Position numbers and translations under genes: made by a program. Shown in pieces: positions 12,916-27,600 of a stretch of DNA of 64,000 nucleotides (within the stretch, counting starts at the first letter, position 1; every line of letters begins with the position of its first letter). Source of the DNA: Channa striata (lineage: Eukaryota; Chordata; Actinopteri; Anabantiformes; Channidae); NCBI GenBank assembly GCA_033026295.1, contig CM065170.1, positions 15,200,040-15,264,039 on the forward strand, given 5' to 3'. The notes beneath the pieces are model-generated. The model was not told the origin of the DNA. It saw nothing but the letters and a program-made list of their open reading frames with translations, and did not search any database.

Positions 12916-15900
12916 TCATTACCTGACTAGTAAATCACTACAAACAGGATATGTACATAACACAGCCAGTGAAAGAATAAGGGACCAAAAGCAGTGAGCA
13001 GAAGCAAGAGGAAACGTGTTCTCTGTTTTTACACAAACTCCGTAAGTGGAAAGTGAGCATATGTTATTGAAAATGAACCTGTAAAACAGTTTTTTGTGTT
13101 TTTTCCTCCCAATGGTTCTGGCATTGAGTGTCATTCAAGATGTGGCCTTTCTGCACTCATAAAGAACACATAAAACAACACACTGTGCTCTCGTAAAGTA
13201 CTTACTGAGGTGAGATTTATGTGCTAGGGTCTGGATTTCTAAATAGAGACCGATGCTGTCTCTAAAATGTTTGTGCTTTGCTCTGCAAATGTATCGGCAT
13301 GAATACCAATGTGATTGCTTAACATTGGGAGGTGAAGTCTGATTCGAACGAGCTGAGCAGATTTAAAATGTTATGCTGGGGGATGTGCATGCCAGAGGAG
13401 GGTCCCCCAGTTCATTCCAACACATTTTAAAAACATGCAGCGTTCACCACCCAGGAGCCCTTTTTCTCCCCAATTGTCATTTTGTGAGACAACCCTGCTC
13501 CTCCCATAGGCCAGGCTAAATGTGTGTGCCATCATGCATACAGTCATTAAACACTCCTCTGCTCACACAAAGCAAAAAAACACTCTACAGCTACAAAGGA
13601 AAGACACCAGTGCACCTCAGACCAATACAGCTAGAACGAGCACAGGTGATCAGCTCTGCCTTAGCTGAGAAAAGACCGAATTCCCACTTCAGCCGGATGT
13701 GTCACCGACTTTGCTAATGTGTCTTTAATGTGGCCTGTTACACTCTTGCACGTGGATATCAAAACGTTTAAATCGGCCTGCTCACTGGAGGCAGAAACGA
13801 GCCTTGTAAAATGAATTATTGATGCCGTGCGAGGCTCCTCTCTCTGACTAGGAACAATGTAGCCTGCACTGGTGAATTCATCGGAGCGCTTTAAAATCAA
13901 GGTCTCGCTGCTTGCTTTCATGTTCTGACGAGGACTCGGTCTCCAAGCCACGAGACGTATCTTGATTGCCGGTGATGTCCAAGTCTTTGTCAGAGGCACC
14001 GCGGTCCTGTTGGGACAGAGCGCGTTATTGTTGGGATACCTGCATAGTTGCATGATTGGTGTCAAATAAACATGGTGCTGAGCTATAGTGCTAGAGGTCT
14101 TTTTACCTGTAATTATGGCATGGCTAGCTTTCCACTGTGGGATGGCTGCCAGCTTGCTTTGGCTTTTATGGGGCTTCTGGTCCTTTCTTGTGGTTGTCAT
14201 GCTGCAATTAAAACTGTCTCCAATCGCTGGGTGGCAAAAGGCGCTGAGACAGACTCTTGTCTCTCTCACACACAGACACTCACATGCATGTGTACTTGTA
14301 TACACACACACACAAACACACTGTGGAGCCTCTGGCTGGAGGGGATGGGAAAGCGTATGATATAGGAAAAACATAGTTAATTACATTTGACAGGTATCTA
14401 TTAAAGTGCATTCTTAGACCTTAGAGGCCTTCACACATCTAATGGAAATACACACTCAAATGCTGCCCATGAATAATAGGACTTCCCAGCCAAAAGCTTT
14501 GGCTTTTTTTCCCCTTATCTCGCCAACATCAAGCGTCTGTCAGCGAATAGACAAATCACCACTAATCAAAAGTATAAACCAAGGTCTTATACTGGTATTC
14601 AGATGCTTTTAATTAGTTATTCAGGGATTCTTTTCACTTTTAAGTAAACGAGCACTTGAATCCCTCCTCCACAGAAGCACTAGCTCGCCTGTTTATTACA
14701 GACAATAGTAGTGTGATTGTAATGACGCCGCTTTCCCCTGATTTTGCAGCTAAACACAGGATGTATGCATTGCAGATATACTTGAATTGTGACCTGCAGG
14801 TGAAATGTCCAGATGCACGAGTTGGGAAGTATCTGTCCGATAGGCTCCGACAGTCCCGAGGAAGGGACGGTCGTCTGCCCGTTTGGTCTGTGCATCTGCC
14901 ATTTCGGTTGTTTTCCGTCATTGTCTCTGTCTGTCTACCTTTCTGTCTGCTCCCTGGGTTCACCCTGTCTGTCTTCCTACTCTTTACTGGTCTTTTATCT
15001 AATCTGCCTGAAGACTCTGTCAGATCAGCTGTCTTCAAAATCCAATTTAGGTGAATGATGCAAAATATTCTAGGCAACCAGACAGGAGATAGATTCATAT
15101 TTAAAACAACACACATGCTTTTCCGCTTTCATGTGTATATGTATGTGTGTGCGCCTCATCATCAGCAACATCTTCATATTTTTGTCAACTGTTTATATTA
15201 AAGTACTATAAGTTTAATCTTACGGTACTTGCAGACTTCATTACCCTTTATATTTTCTTTCACCATAAATGTTTCTGCATCAACCAGTTTAAATACTAAA
15301 GAGACGTCAGTGAACATTCGTAAAAACACACAAAAAAACATTAGTATGGCAAAATTCACTGCTTTATATTCTTATGAAGATATTTAAAGGAATTGGTACT
15401 ATTAGCCAATCATTAGCATCCTTGTCAGACTCTGCAAGAAAACAAACATATAACGGCTACACTGAGATTGGACGTAAATGTTGAAGCGCTGCATTGACCA
15501 ACACTGAGGCGCAGTAATACCTGCTGAGGTCCTCTTTGACTGATGTGCTTGAAATGTTGGCGTTTATCACAGAGAACGCAGAAGAATATTGGGAGGATGT
15601 CTGACGTGAGCAGGCAGTGTGGGACGATGAGGCAAAAGGCCATTTAAACCCTCAAAGAAGTCTTCAGCATTCTTAAGGTTAGCATCGTGTAGACTTTGAG
15701 CCCTTGCAAGAATGCCCCCGCCATGCACACACGGAACATTTTGCTTTCGAAAATGTTGTTACTGGGTTTTAGCCAAAATATTCATGAAGAAAGATAATCA
15801 CGTCACACTAAATGTCAAAAAGCAGTGTCAAACTAGGTGGCCACAACACACCTGGTCCCTTTCACATGGAGGGAAACATCTGGTGTAACATGTAGCGCTG

Positions 15901-16999
15901 TCAGACAAATTTGTGCATGCTTTTGGCTGTAGGCATTTACTGGGAAACCTGGGAAACGTGTGTGTAATGACTGTTTGCTGGCTCACCCCATGCTTTTCAC
16001 TTTTCAGATCGGCAGATTGAATAGAGTGTAAGGCAGGTCACTAACTGAATAACTGAGTAATTCATTCATGTGTTTGTTGATAACTGTGACTTGTTCACCA
16101 TTGAGTGTGGAAAACCTTCCTGCCTCCTGGCTTAGATCGCAGTCTTACAACTTGCTCTTTTCTGTATTTGTTTGTCTCATTAACCTCTTCTTCGTTCCCA
16201 CAACTGTGTGTTTCCTCTCTTTAGAAGGGCTCCAGGATCACACACAAAGCCTAGGAGAGATGGTGATGATAGTTTTGCAGCAAGCCCCCCTTTTGTCTCC
16301 GTCCACATTCCTCTAAAATGAAAGTCGGCAACAATTATCTTAGTGTCTGATGCCTCCAGTCTTTTGACATCTACCTTGAAGAGCGAGTGTGGTTCCCAGC
16401 TCACGGCTATAGGCACAGCTTTGCCTTATGCGGCAATTACTGTACACAACAAGGTGGCTGACAAACTGGGCGCACCCATCTCTTCTGCAAACTTGCAGTT
16501 GTTAAGAGCCAGTATTTGTTGGCATGGGAAGCTGCTCTTCATGTATAGGCCAACCTTTTGTAGAACAACTGACAGTACAGTTTTTTTTATGTGTTAGTCA
16601 CAGCTTTGGACAGCTAGTCGGGATTCACTCTAAATATTACCACAGGTCAGGGGAAAGGCGGTGGGTGGGTATTTAAATAGACCATACATCAAAGCATAGC
16701 AATTTGAGAGTGACATGTGAGTCTGGAAAACGCTAATAGCCTCCCCAAGCTGATTCCATCCAACCTCCTGCCAATGTCAGAATCCAGCTGAATTTGCTCT
16801 CCAAGATGTTCTTCTGAGGTGAAAGCCAGCAGTCAGTTGTAGCGCCACTGGTAGCCGTTTCCGATGCTTTGGTGGCGTAGCATCAAAGTCACGGGGCACA
16901 CATATATTCCGCAGGATTAGAGTAGCGTAAAAGGACAGCCCCAGCCCATTCACTGTTGGCACGGCCGCCACAGCCTCGGCACAAGTGAGTTTTTAATGC

Positions 17000-17360
17000 A
17001 TTCCATTTAACTTTAATTACTCCAATCTCTGCGAGGGCACACAGGAAGAAAAGGCCCGGGCGTTTGTGCCGAGCAGATTACCCCACTGCCCTGCCAAGTC
17101 CGCGCCGCGCTGCATCCTAAGATAGAATTCAAATTCAAATGTGGGCTAAAGAAAGTGCAGCTGTCACCCCTCTGGCCTGCGAAGCCCCAACCGGATCAAA
17201 GATGAGCTGTCCTCCTCCCCTGCCCGTGTAAAAATGAGCTGTCCTGGCCGTGCCAGTGTCTCGTCCCCCTGGGGCACCTAATCCTCCTCTCCTGACTCCA
17301 CACTGACAGTCTGAATAAAGGCATTAAACCCCGCAAAATAATTACCAATTAAAACGGATG
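17000..17360. promoter_or_regulatory. GC-richer block, candidate regulatory element
   Basis: A GC- and CpG-richer patch that passes into an aaataattaccaattaaaa segment at about 17.33 kb. A 12-base direct repeat, ATGAGCTGTCCT, occurs at 17202-17213 and 17234-17245 (32 bp apart). No coding frame is recognised. Confidence 0.2.
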
Positions 17361-20300
17361 GAGAAGTCATCAGGTAGTGACTGGGGGGAGAGCAGGCAGA
17401 GGCGTCAGAGAGGGATAGAGCTGTGGTGGGTTTCTTTCCTTCCTGCCAAGAACAACCTGTATTTTCTCCTTTATGGGTTATGGTTTTGCAGTTCTGGATG
17501 AGTGAGTGACCTTACAGAGTGGTATCAGACCAGGAACAGACTTCTGAAAGTGTCTAGGATGTCGAAGAAAGTTTGTGTGACGCATCCAAACTGTACTCGA
17601 GCCAGAAATCAGTGGAGAAGTTTCATAAGCTGCCGGAATTAAGAGTAGTTGTTTTATCGTGTGCTGCTCCATCTGGACTGCTGCTGCACAGACCTGAGAT
17701 GTTGTGAAACTACAGAGATCCCTGAGCTTGTGTTTGTGTGTTTTAGCACATGGATGTGTGTTGGCATGTTTGCAAGTATGTTGTATAAAGCATACATTGC
17801 ACGGTGAATGTGTGTGTGTGTTTGTGTGTCTGTTTACTGGCCACTGTGCTGTAAATGAGCATGTGCGTGCATGTGTGTTTGTACCTGTAGAAGACTGTTA
17901 TGGGGGTGTTTGCAGACTAGCGTGCCATGAGGCCCAGGGCACTAATCCACTAGCGCCACACTGCCGAATCCAGGTAAAGTGATCCTAAAGCCTTCTTACC
18001 CCTCTCCCTCCTCTGTTCTCCCTGCTCCCCTTTGAGCTCTGTCTATTAGCAGTGGCAGAGATCAGACTAGTGAATATCCACTCAAAAGACCAGTCTGGAC
18101 CAGGACCCACATTTTGACAACTTAATCTCCCCTTTGACGGCAGGCAGAAAAGGAGTGAATTGCCGTGTGACAAAAGGGTTCTGACTTGACCATGCTCTTT
18201 TGAAATACCTTCCTCTGGTATGAGAGACAACCTGCAATGTGCTGTAAACCTGCAAACATCCGCTGGCTGCTCCTCATCCACTTTTAAGTTGTTTAGAATA
18301 TTTTCTGCACAATGAATCAATGGGAAGCGAGACGGTGACACAATTTATATTTGTTGCTGAAATCGCAGCGCTAATGAAAGGCGCAGGCTATAAATCAAAT
18401 GTACGTATATTCAAAAGCATTTTTATCAACTGTCTCAATCAACGTAATGAAACGTTGGTGCGAGGTGGCTCATTCCACTGATTGTAACTCACTGTGGTAT
18501 TCCACACATGTTGAACACTTTTGACCTGAGGGACAGTTTGCATTGCTGATGTGACTTGTCTTTTGGTTTCTGTACATGTGCCAGAATCACCCAGGGCTAA
18601 GTACACAGGGCGTGTGCACTGCTGTGGACATTGCAATGTGCATAATGCATAGATGTTTTTCTTATCTATTCTCTGGAACCCATAATTAGATCTGAACCTA
18701 TACTAGTAGTTAAACAAATATTTTTATATATGCATAGAAAATATACACATTATGTTTACCTGCTGCAGAACTTTAAAGATGATCCCACGTGGGTGTTTTC
18801 ATCTTTCTGTTAGTCTCTGTGATTAAGATAAGGATATATTTAAATCCAGTCTTGTTTCATGTCAGTATCCCACAATTATCATGTTATGGTCAAATAAATA
18901 TCTTAATACACAAACTGAGCTTTGCTTTTGAGAGCTCCAGGCAGCTCAAAGGTGCAACTTTTAGTTGTGCAGCCCCGAGCATTTCACGGGTCACACCTTG
19001 ATCCCCTTGAGATGACAAGTCCTCATTTTCAATCTTTTTTACAAAAATATGTAAAACTGTAATCTTTGTAATCTGTAATCTAACTGACTACAACTCGTGT
19101 AGATTTTTGCTATTTGTAATTACAGCCTGACTTGTTTACCATTTATTTAAATAAACATATTTTAATATGTTCATAAAATACACATTAGCTTTGCACCATC
19201 CATGTTGTTTTAGTGGTTTTACTAAATGGTGTGAACAGTTTCTCTTTCTCTTCTATATTCACCTAAATTAGAAACCTTTTTTCCTTGGAAAAAAACGAAA
19301 TGTCTGTAGTTTTCCTTGAAATAATTCCATAGAAGCAGTTGTTATATACAGCAACCTTTTGTCTGTGGTAACAGTTTCAAAAACAGGCCTATGTGTCATT
19401 GTCAAACTGGTGGAGCAGCTTTTGTGCCATGTGAATGGACTATGCACCGCAGCAACCAGTGTAAGACAACATACTGTACTGCAATGGTCTGTACCACAGC
19501 TTTCACTTATATTGGAGGGACAAAGGCACAAAGGCTGACATAAAGGTGAAATCCTGATGTGATCCAGTTTCACTTGATAAACATTTAAATGCATCCTTAA
19601 AAGTTTATTATATTTGGACCTTATGATTTAGAATTACACGATCTGATGAGCAGGGGGGTCCTTGCACAGCACATTGGTGTACATGTGCTATATTGATGCA
19701 GCAAAAGGTGTTAAGACAATGCCTAAATGTGATTAACTGAAGACTGCTGAACATTTGCACTTATTTCTTGATGTTATTAACTTTTCTACTGACTTTTAAT
19801 ATTTAGACTTGACAAGCTTTGTTAGCAAGACTGGATTTGAGTTAGCGTCAGCATGGGATTGTTCCAAACATCAGCTGAGGACACTTTCCATTTCTGTCAT
19901 CCATTAAGTTTTGAAAGAAAGGACTCCAAAATCAAATATGCCACTTAAGCAAACACAGCGCTCAATGTGCTTGAAAGTGTCTTTGATAGAAAGATGAGAA
20001 ACTTTACGACACGCTAAGGTCGAAGGACAATTTGATAATTTAAGGAGGGCAAGGATTTCTCTTTTCATAAAAAGAAAGAGTTCCATATAAAAGAAAGAGT
20101 AGGCCTTCAGGCCTTGTCAACCATCTTCATTAGAAGCCCCACTTTAGTCTTAATGCATTTCTAGTCATTAGCCAGGGCACAATATGTCACAATCCTCTTC
20201 AAAAGAGTATACAGTATACACATTGTTCAAATAATTGCCCTGTGAAGGACAAACAACCAGCATGTAAAAAGGCATCATTATTCAGGTGCAATCACTAGCA

Positions 20301-21989
20301 GGGACTTTCAGGCCTTCCCTCTTCTTTCTCATTGTTGTAGAAGGCCATCTGATGTCAGAGTGCCTCTCTGCAGAAGTAAGAATTAAAGACAGAGTGATGT
20401 GCCAAGCGGTAGCATAAGACTGCCTATGTGGTCTAAAACATTCCTTAATCAGACTTGCTGCTACCATGATCAACAACTAAAGCCACACGGCTGGAAGAAT
20501 CACAGTCCCTGCTCTGCTGATTCTGTTTCAAACAAGGCGTGATAATGTAAACTTACATAAAACACTGTATCACTATTGTGGAAATTTGACACCCTTGAAA
20601 AACACCATCCCCCTGCTTGTCACTCACACTGTTTCGTCACATTTGCTTAGGTTTTTTTAATTAATATGCAAAGTTAATGAGCAGTTTTCTGTCAGACAGC
20701 AGCAAAATGACAGCTTGGTGAAATAACCAAAATCAACATGCATGGATCGCTGCCATATTGTTTTGTGTATTATCATTATTTTCGCTTGATTTCAAGGTTA
20801 TAACCACCCATGGAGGTTAAATACTGTTGAGCTTCCCCACCAGAACTGTTAGTGCCTCTGGGATGAATTGTCAAGACAACACGGCCCATCTACCTCAACT
20901 TGACATGTCTGATAAACTTAGCACATGTTGCCTTGTGTTCTGTAGTACTCTAGGTTATTTAGCTTCAACAGCTGAGTGTAACGTGCACTACTGGTAACTA
21001 CCAAGGGTGAATTGTTCTTAGTCACAGAGACTGTCTTCCAGCCTCCAACCTGGTTTAGCTTGTTTATCTGGGCAGTGTCTGAAATTATGGAGGAAAAAGC
21101 CAACGAAACATATCAGAATCCTCTTAACACTGAAAATGACTAATTATTAGGCTTTATTATAAACAATAGCTGCATACAAATGACAACCTATTGATTTTAA
21201 ACATGATTTTTGTATGAACTAAACAAACAAGAGGAATAGTTTGTTTCGGAGATACTAATAATAATAACATTCAGTCTTCCTTCAAGAGTCAAGGGTCAAA
21301 ATAATGATGCCAGGTCAAGCCTCCAGAGACTTTGTAAACACATACAAGTTATCAAACTGTCTTATAAATATTATAAATGATCAGAGTTCTTTAAGTGATA
21401 TCCTATTAATTCACTAAATAACAGCATGAAAGCCAGGGTGACTGTGCAGATGTAAAGTTTAAGAGCCACACTCTGGCTGCCAAAACAGGAAAAGCAAGGG
21501 TAGAAAAGGACACATTTTTGGCAGCCCTTCATCAAAAGCATAAAGCAGTGGCCACAAGGGGAGAAGTAAACAGATTAGAAAAGCTATTGACATTTCCCTG
21601 TAGCAAGGAAGGGGTGTCGAATGGCAGCAAGGATGATAAGGTGTACAGGCTTTCAGTCCCCCCTCTCATGTTTTATGTATCTGTGATCACAACTGATCGT
21701 GAGAGAAATTAATCAATAACAATGCCGCCGGGATGTGTGTATGACACATGCCACTGCCCACCCCCACCGCCACCTTGTGCCGCTGCACCACCTCCTCCCC
21801 CTCCCTCAACACCTCTTGCCACACTCCTCCATTCTCCACCCTCCTTCATTCTCCTCACCCCATCCATTTTGATTCGGGGGCCTGTTGTTCGCCCACGTCT
21901 AGGTGAGGGATTTTTACATCCCCGGCCTGCTTGGAGGAACTCCATATGGCTGGGATCAAAGGTGTTGCTGGGTGCATGGTTCTGCTTGG

Positions 21990-22640
21990 TTGCCAGCCAC
22001 CGCCGTTAATTAGAAAACAAGATCAGAGGCGGTATTAAAATCCAATTAAGCCCGTATGAACAGATTGCCAAGTGATGTTCACTAATGCATTACTGAGCAC
22101 CATGCAAATTTTAGTGGCAGCATTTGGCTTTATGTTATGTGTTTGTGTCATTAAGAGGGTGTGTGTGTAGTGTATGTAGAGTGTGTGCAGGAGTGTGTCT
22201 ATGCACGAGTCACTTGCTGGCTATCCAAGGCTCTGTGACATTGCCTGATCTTTTTTTTTGATACACAGCTTTAATCTCATATAAACAATCAGCTAAGGCT
22301 CTGCAGAGCAACAACACCTATCCACACAATAAGATTTGATGATATTGCTTCTTACAATTAAAGCATAATTGAAAATGCTGAATTATTGATCCATCATAAT
22401 TGAGTTCTCTTCATTTGATTTGTATGAGAAACTAATACGATGCACAGAAAATCCAGCAGATTTGGATAAATTGCCTGAGAGTGTGCAGGGATGATACAAA
22501 GATCTGCAGCTCTACCAGTCGGTCTCCACTGGCCACTCACGCACATAAATTGCAAGAGGGATAGGAGCGTTCCATTTAAATCATTTAAAAATTTCAGATG
22601 GTTGTCAGCAGATAAAATTAAACCATGTTAAGGAATTGGA
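21990..22640. promoter_or_regulatory. Candidate enhancer with octamer and TAATTA motifs
   Basis: Non-repetitive apart from short TG-rich and poly-T stretches at about 22.14-22.26 kb. It contains TAATTAG at 22007-22013, a ccaattaag motif at 22042-22050, a perfect POU octamer ATGCAAAT at 22102-22109, and many CATAATT/CAATTA motifs between 22.36 and 22.45 kb. This is one of the most enhancer-like blocks in the downstream flank. Conservation was not tested. Confidence 0.3.
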
Positions 22641-24179
22641 TGAGGCACATTAAAATGCATACATAAAATTATTCTGCACAATAAGTGCCAATTTAGTCCA
22701 TGAGTTTCATTTGCCACAGCAGACAGACAGGGCATCTGTACCAAAGGCTGACAAGTGGATGCAGCTGGTGGCCTATGGCCCGAAGCATCCACATTATCAC
22801 AGACGAGGGCTGTTAATGTTGGGCTGAATGGAGCCCCTTTTGAGATACAAAATAGCATTCTGATTAGAAAGCCAGGAAATACACATCTGAAGTGCCGGAA
22901 ATTGTCACAATGCAGAACCACGGCACATTTGGCACAGTCTCAAGCTGAGTATAGAGGAGTAAGATGTTAATGAAGGGATGTGCCACTATGAAGCACATTT
23001 AGATTTCTGATGTAGTCCTGGAGTTTATCGGTTTCTTTTGGGATATGTTTTGCGGGTCATGGTTCGGGTCAAAGCAGTTTTTATTATCTTACAGCTACCG
23101 CACCTTGGGAAAAAAAGTGACTATTTTGCAGATTTGAAACTTGTCCTAATGATGTTCCTTCTTGCTGCCTCTTGATCCCAGCTCCTCCTACAGCAGCAGT
23201 TACAGTTACAAACCCCTACACTTGCTGGATTTGCAGGATCTGACTCTGGGGCTGCATCTAAAACTGTCTCAATCCAACTTGCCCCTAAACTACCAAACAA
23301 AAAGAGCCTATATACCCCCATTGGCCAGAAAGAACCTGCAGCAGCTTCTTGCACATCTGAGATTTTCTCGGCACCTGCGTATTGATTATGCAACTCATCT
23401 GCATGTTTAGCACTTTTTTTCACCCTGCATCTACTGAAGGTAACTGGTGCCAAGTCATTTGGTTCACGCAAGCTTTCGTGGCTTCTTTATGTCTGAACTG
23501 CTCTAACTTCTGCTCAGTCAATTTACAGGTGAGGAAACTTGGATGGGAACTCACAGTAAGCCCGCCCCTGAATCAGGGGCCCTAGCCACATGAATTCACC
23601 TGCCTCAAATGCATCCACTTGTCCATGTCCATGTCTAATATGGAGAACAGTCGTGACAACAACTCTGATACTCGAGCAAGGCTTCCCACTAGTATTCAAG
23701 TTGTGGATATACAAGACCTTACCAGTGAACTATTGCCGCTGCTTTCATTCTTCTCTGATGGAGCAACAGTAACGAAGGTTTACACATAAAATTGAGTGGG
23801 ATATTTGAATTTCTTTAGTTCAAACACTGAGAAATGAGCACAAAGCTTTACAGGGGAACATTGTGTCCTTACACGTACTGTGGCAATGTGTTATCAAATT
23901 GTGGATGTTGATCCAGGTACATTTAAGGGTTGGGGTGCACAATTCAAGATTACAGTAACTTGTCAAACAAAGGTTCAATATGATAATACTCATACAACAA
24001 GTGCTACACTTCATATATTTTCAGCTTAAAGGCTCTGGTTTTGTGCACCAGCCCACAATGACAGAAAATATTTATCAGTAGTTATCACTGTGAAACAGGT
24101 TCAGCTGCATAAAATTACCTGCAGTAACTGTTTAGAGTAATGGTCACGTGAAACTCACTCTACAACACGGTTCTCTCAC

Positions 24180-24640
24180 TACTCTCGTACCCACGCCGAT
24201 GAATTGCTGATCTATAATAAGGCGTGATTACTGAATTACAATGTGGGAGCAATGCACTCCAATCCAACTCCAGCATCTCCATGAAGGCGTACGCGCCACT
24301 TATTCATCTTCTGACGCAATTTATACATTACTGTAAATAAAAGCTGGGCATTTTTCAAACACATCTGGGCGGTCAGGGGGGTAGGAGCCGTTAATGGGCA
24401 TCTGAATCTTTACCAAGCTGTGAACAAAGGTACATTTGCAAATAAATCCATCGCTTTCAGCAGTCATGATCCAGCCTGTCGTTTTGGTTTGAGCTGTGGC
24501 TCGGCCGAGAGTGAATCAATACTCGGTCTGTTACAGTGACATTGCCTGATGTCATTAATGGACAGTGGGCTTCCTAATTCATATAACACATCACCTCACA
24601 AAGACTCTCCATTGATCTTTAATTAGAAGCAGCTGTTAAT
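24180..24640. promoter_or_regulatory. Candidate conserved non-coding element
   Basis: A non-repetitive block with balanced composition, scattered CpG (for example gcgtacgcgcc) next to TAATGG and CAATTT-type motifs, and no coding potential. Enhancer identity is inferred from texture only. Confidence 0.22.
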
Positions 24641-27600
24641 CACCTTTATGACTCTCCTCTGTGGCACCATAATGGTTTCTGCAGTGAAGCCACAGCAGCA
24701 GTCTGTTCCAGCTAAAGAACAGCAGCATCAGCAGGACGTGTTTACTGTCTGTGTTTATGTACAACACATCACACTGTTAATGGAATTCCTCAGGTTGTCA
24801 GAATAATTTGAATATATTATAATTATGGTTTTTATTCAATTTATGCCGGAGAGAACAAGAGAATTACACAGAGAGTCTTGGTCTCAGAGTCTGCCACTGT
24901 AATAGTCTGAAACCCTCTTTTCTAATGGTCTTTTCAGGCATAGGGACAAACAATGACCCACAGGAGAGAGATGGCAATTACTTCTAGTAAGGTGCCCACT
25001 TCACACACCTGCCACAACACAGATGAACCCATCATAAAAGGGACAAAAACGAGGAAGGTCTCCCCCAGTGACCCTTCAGCTTTCATAGCCTCCCCTCCTT
25101 TTCAGCTCAACTATTAAGACATAAAGGGGTCAGCCCCCAGACAGCTCCATCCTTTATCCCTCCCTCACACACTCATCTCTGACATAAACTCCTGCCTGCA
25201 AGCCACCGAACATCGACATCAAGATCATAATCGGAGGCTGGCTACTTTCAGATTTAGGATTTTTTTGTTAAAATTTTGTTTTTGTTTTTTTGTTTCAATT
25301 CTTTGTATTTAACTGCGTAATGGTACTATTTTATTAGGAGCAGATCAGTTTGAAATATTACAGGCAGTACACAGAGCAAATCACTTAATCGTTCGAGTGA
25401 TCTGAAGCAGCGCTCCAGAACACATTGCACGAAGCACAGCAAAAAAAAAAAAAAAAAATGAATATACATATTGCCATATGTTGCAATTTGGCATCTGGCA
25501 CCCTCCTGTGCAAGTTGATATGAAGGTGGAATCTGGTTTGACTTAGCCATGTGGCAAATATAGGCCTAAACAAACATGTACTTCAGATGTCTGGCTGTAA
25601 AACCCAGATAAAAAGCTGCAGCTATATGAGGAAATAATTTGCTCATAAAATTCATAGATCTTCAAACTTGGGTGTTAGTCCTTCAAGTGTTGTATAGCTC
25701 CCGCTTAAGATAATGAAACAGAAATAAAATCCCACGGGGAAAAGATCCAAGTTTTATTTACAGCCTTTCACATCAGTGTGAGTGCTTTTGATAAGATTTG
25801 GTCAATTATTGCCAAATTTATTTATTTATCTGTCCAACCTCACACACTTAATTTGAAGTGCAAAAAGAACAGCATCTCCTTTATTCTCTGCAGAATGTCG
25901 CATTTGAATACCTTTGAGGTATGAAAACCATATCATTAACTACACCACAGAAATAGAGGACGCATCAGATTCTATTATCACGTACAACTGCTTGACTCTT
26001 GATTTTTTTTCCAGAATACGCAGGATGTGTACAGACCAGTGTTAAAATCTACCCCCAGCCACTGCAAACGGCCCAATTGCCTTGTGATTAACGCACAATA
26101 AAAGAATGTGATGGCTTAAAGAAGCAGCAGGAAAAGCTGCCCAGTGAAAGATGGGTGTATGGCACACTCTATAATTAAGCCAGTCTGCACTTGATGAAAG
26201 TAGATCACACTGGCGGGCCACAGCTTCACAGCCAGTTTGTTTTTACGACATAATTACAGTCCAAATCAAATGAGAAGATTTAATATTGCACCACGACGAT
26301 CATGTGTCCAATGTCAACAATGACACTGACCCCCCTGAGGCAAGGTGTGTGTGTGTGAGATTGTGTGTGTGTGTGGGTAGGGGGGGCAGGTCAGGCGTCA
26401 GGAAGCCGACAGCAGAGAAGCTTCCCCGCCGCGGTAGCTATCTACCTGTGTCTGGGCCCACCTGGGAGGTCTGACACCAATGGAATTATGCTGACAGTGG
26501 GACAGAGGCGAGGAGATAGAGGGAAGAGCTCGTGGGGGCGGGGGCAACTTATGAGAAGAGAGAGTTTCATCCGAAGAAAATCAATCTACTGGTAGCAGAG
26601 GGGACCCAGGGAACAACGAACAGAGTAATTAAATTAGATACATGCAAAGTTGTGGAAGTGAGCATGCCACGAAGATAGGGAGCAGACGTAAATACGAAGA
26701 GAGCGAGGGTGTGGCTGGAGTGCAAAGATAAAGGTTTTGCTTGACTGTGTTTCCATGGCGAGGTGACGGCCAGTGTTCAGGAGGGCTTGTGCAGTCACGA
26801 CCCACTGAGTTGGTTTAGTCATTAATCAGTTTTAAAAGTGAGTCACATCAGGTGTATTCTTAGTCATGCCCGTTCACATTACATACCTTTGTTTGCGATG
26901 AAGGAGAGTTTAAAAAAAAAAATAATGGAAACCATACTGTCTAATTGTCAAACAATAGAGTCCAGTTTTCCTATAGTTATGGAATTGTCTGATTATATGG
27001 GAGGCAGTTATAGCAACCAAACTTGTCATTTCTGTTTTGAGATGAGCTCTGTTTTGATGCTCGACGACATGCTTGTGCCGTAAATGACCAAAACCTCCCA
27101 CTGAGTGGCTTTAGCGTTTTCCTGCCTGTGAAAAGCTCTGCATTTCCTGTCCTTTAGTTACACGCTCGACATGACCACAAAGTCTTTGTTCCTCTGGGTC
27201 AGATGTTCCCGGAAGACAGAGTCTTCCCAAGACAGGACTGTTGAGTGACCACGCTCCACCACAGCGCTTTCTGTCTCCTGACCACCCTTCTAAATTGCAG
27301 CCCCTGCTCTCCCTCCTTTTTTTGCTCCTTCCACCCTTTCCCCTACTTCCCTGTTTCTTTCCATCCCCTTTTTCCCCCTCTGTTCCCAAGAGCAGCCAGC
27401 TGGGCCAGATTTACTCTGGTCGCTGTGTTGAAGGGCGAAGCCCAGTCTGCTCCCTGGGCGGGCAGCATCATTTGACTGGGTACTGGTCAGGACTAGTAGA
27501 TTAGTGACTGGATAGTTACAGAGAGGCCAGTGGGGCCTGAGCCCTGTGATCCAGTGGAAAGTGAGGTTTCTGCGGTAGCCTTGTGGTTCTGTGTGGCCCA

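Noticed and set aside
13661..14374. 237-codon minus-strand open frame
   Set aside because: It starts over a CA repeat (Cys/Val-rich run), has no domain, no codon bias and no splice context. It is most likely a chance ORF.
21709..22009. Pro-rich (plus) and Gly-rich (minus) overlapping frames
   Set aside because: They arise from a C-rich low-complexity stretch with no domain or splice support.
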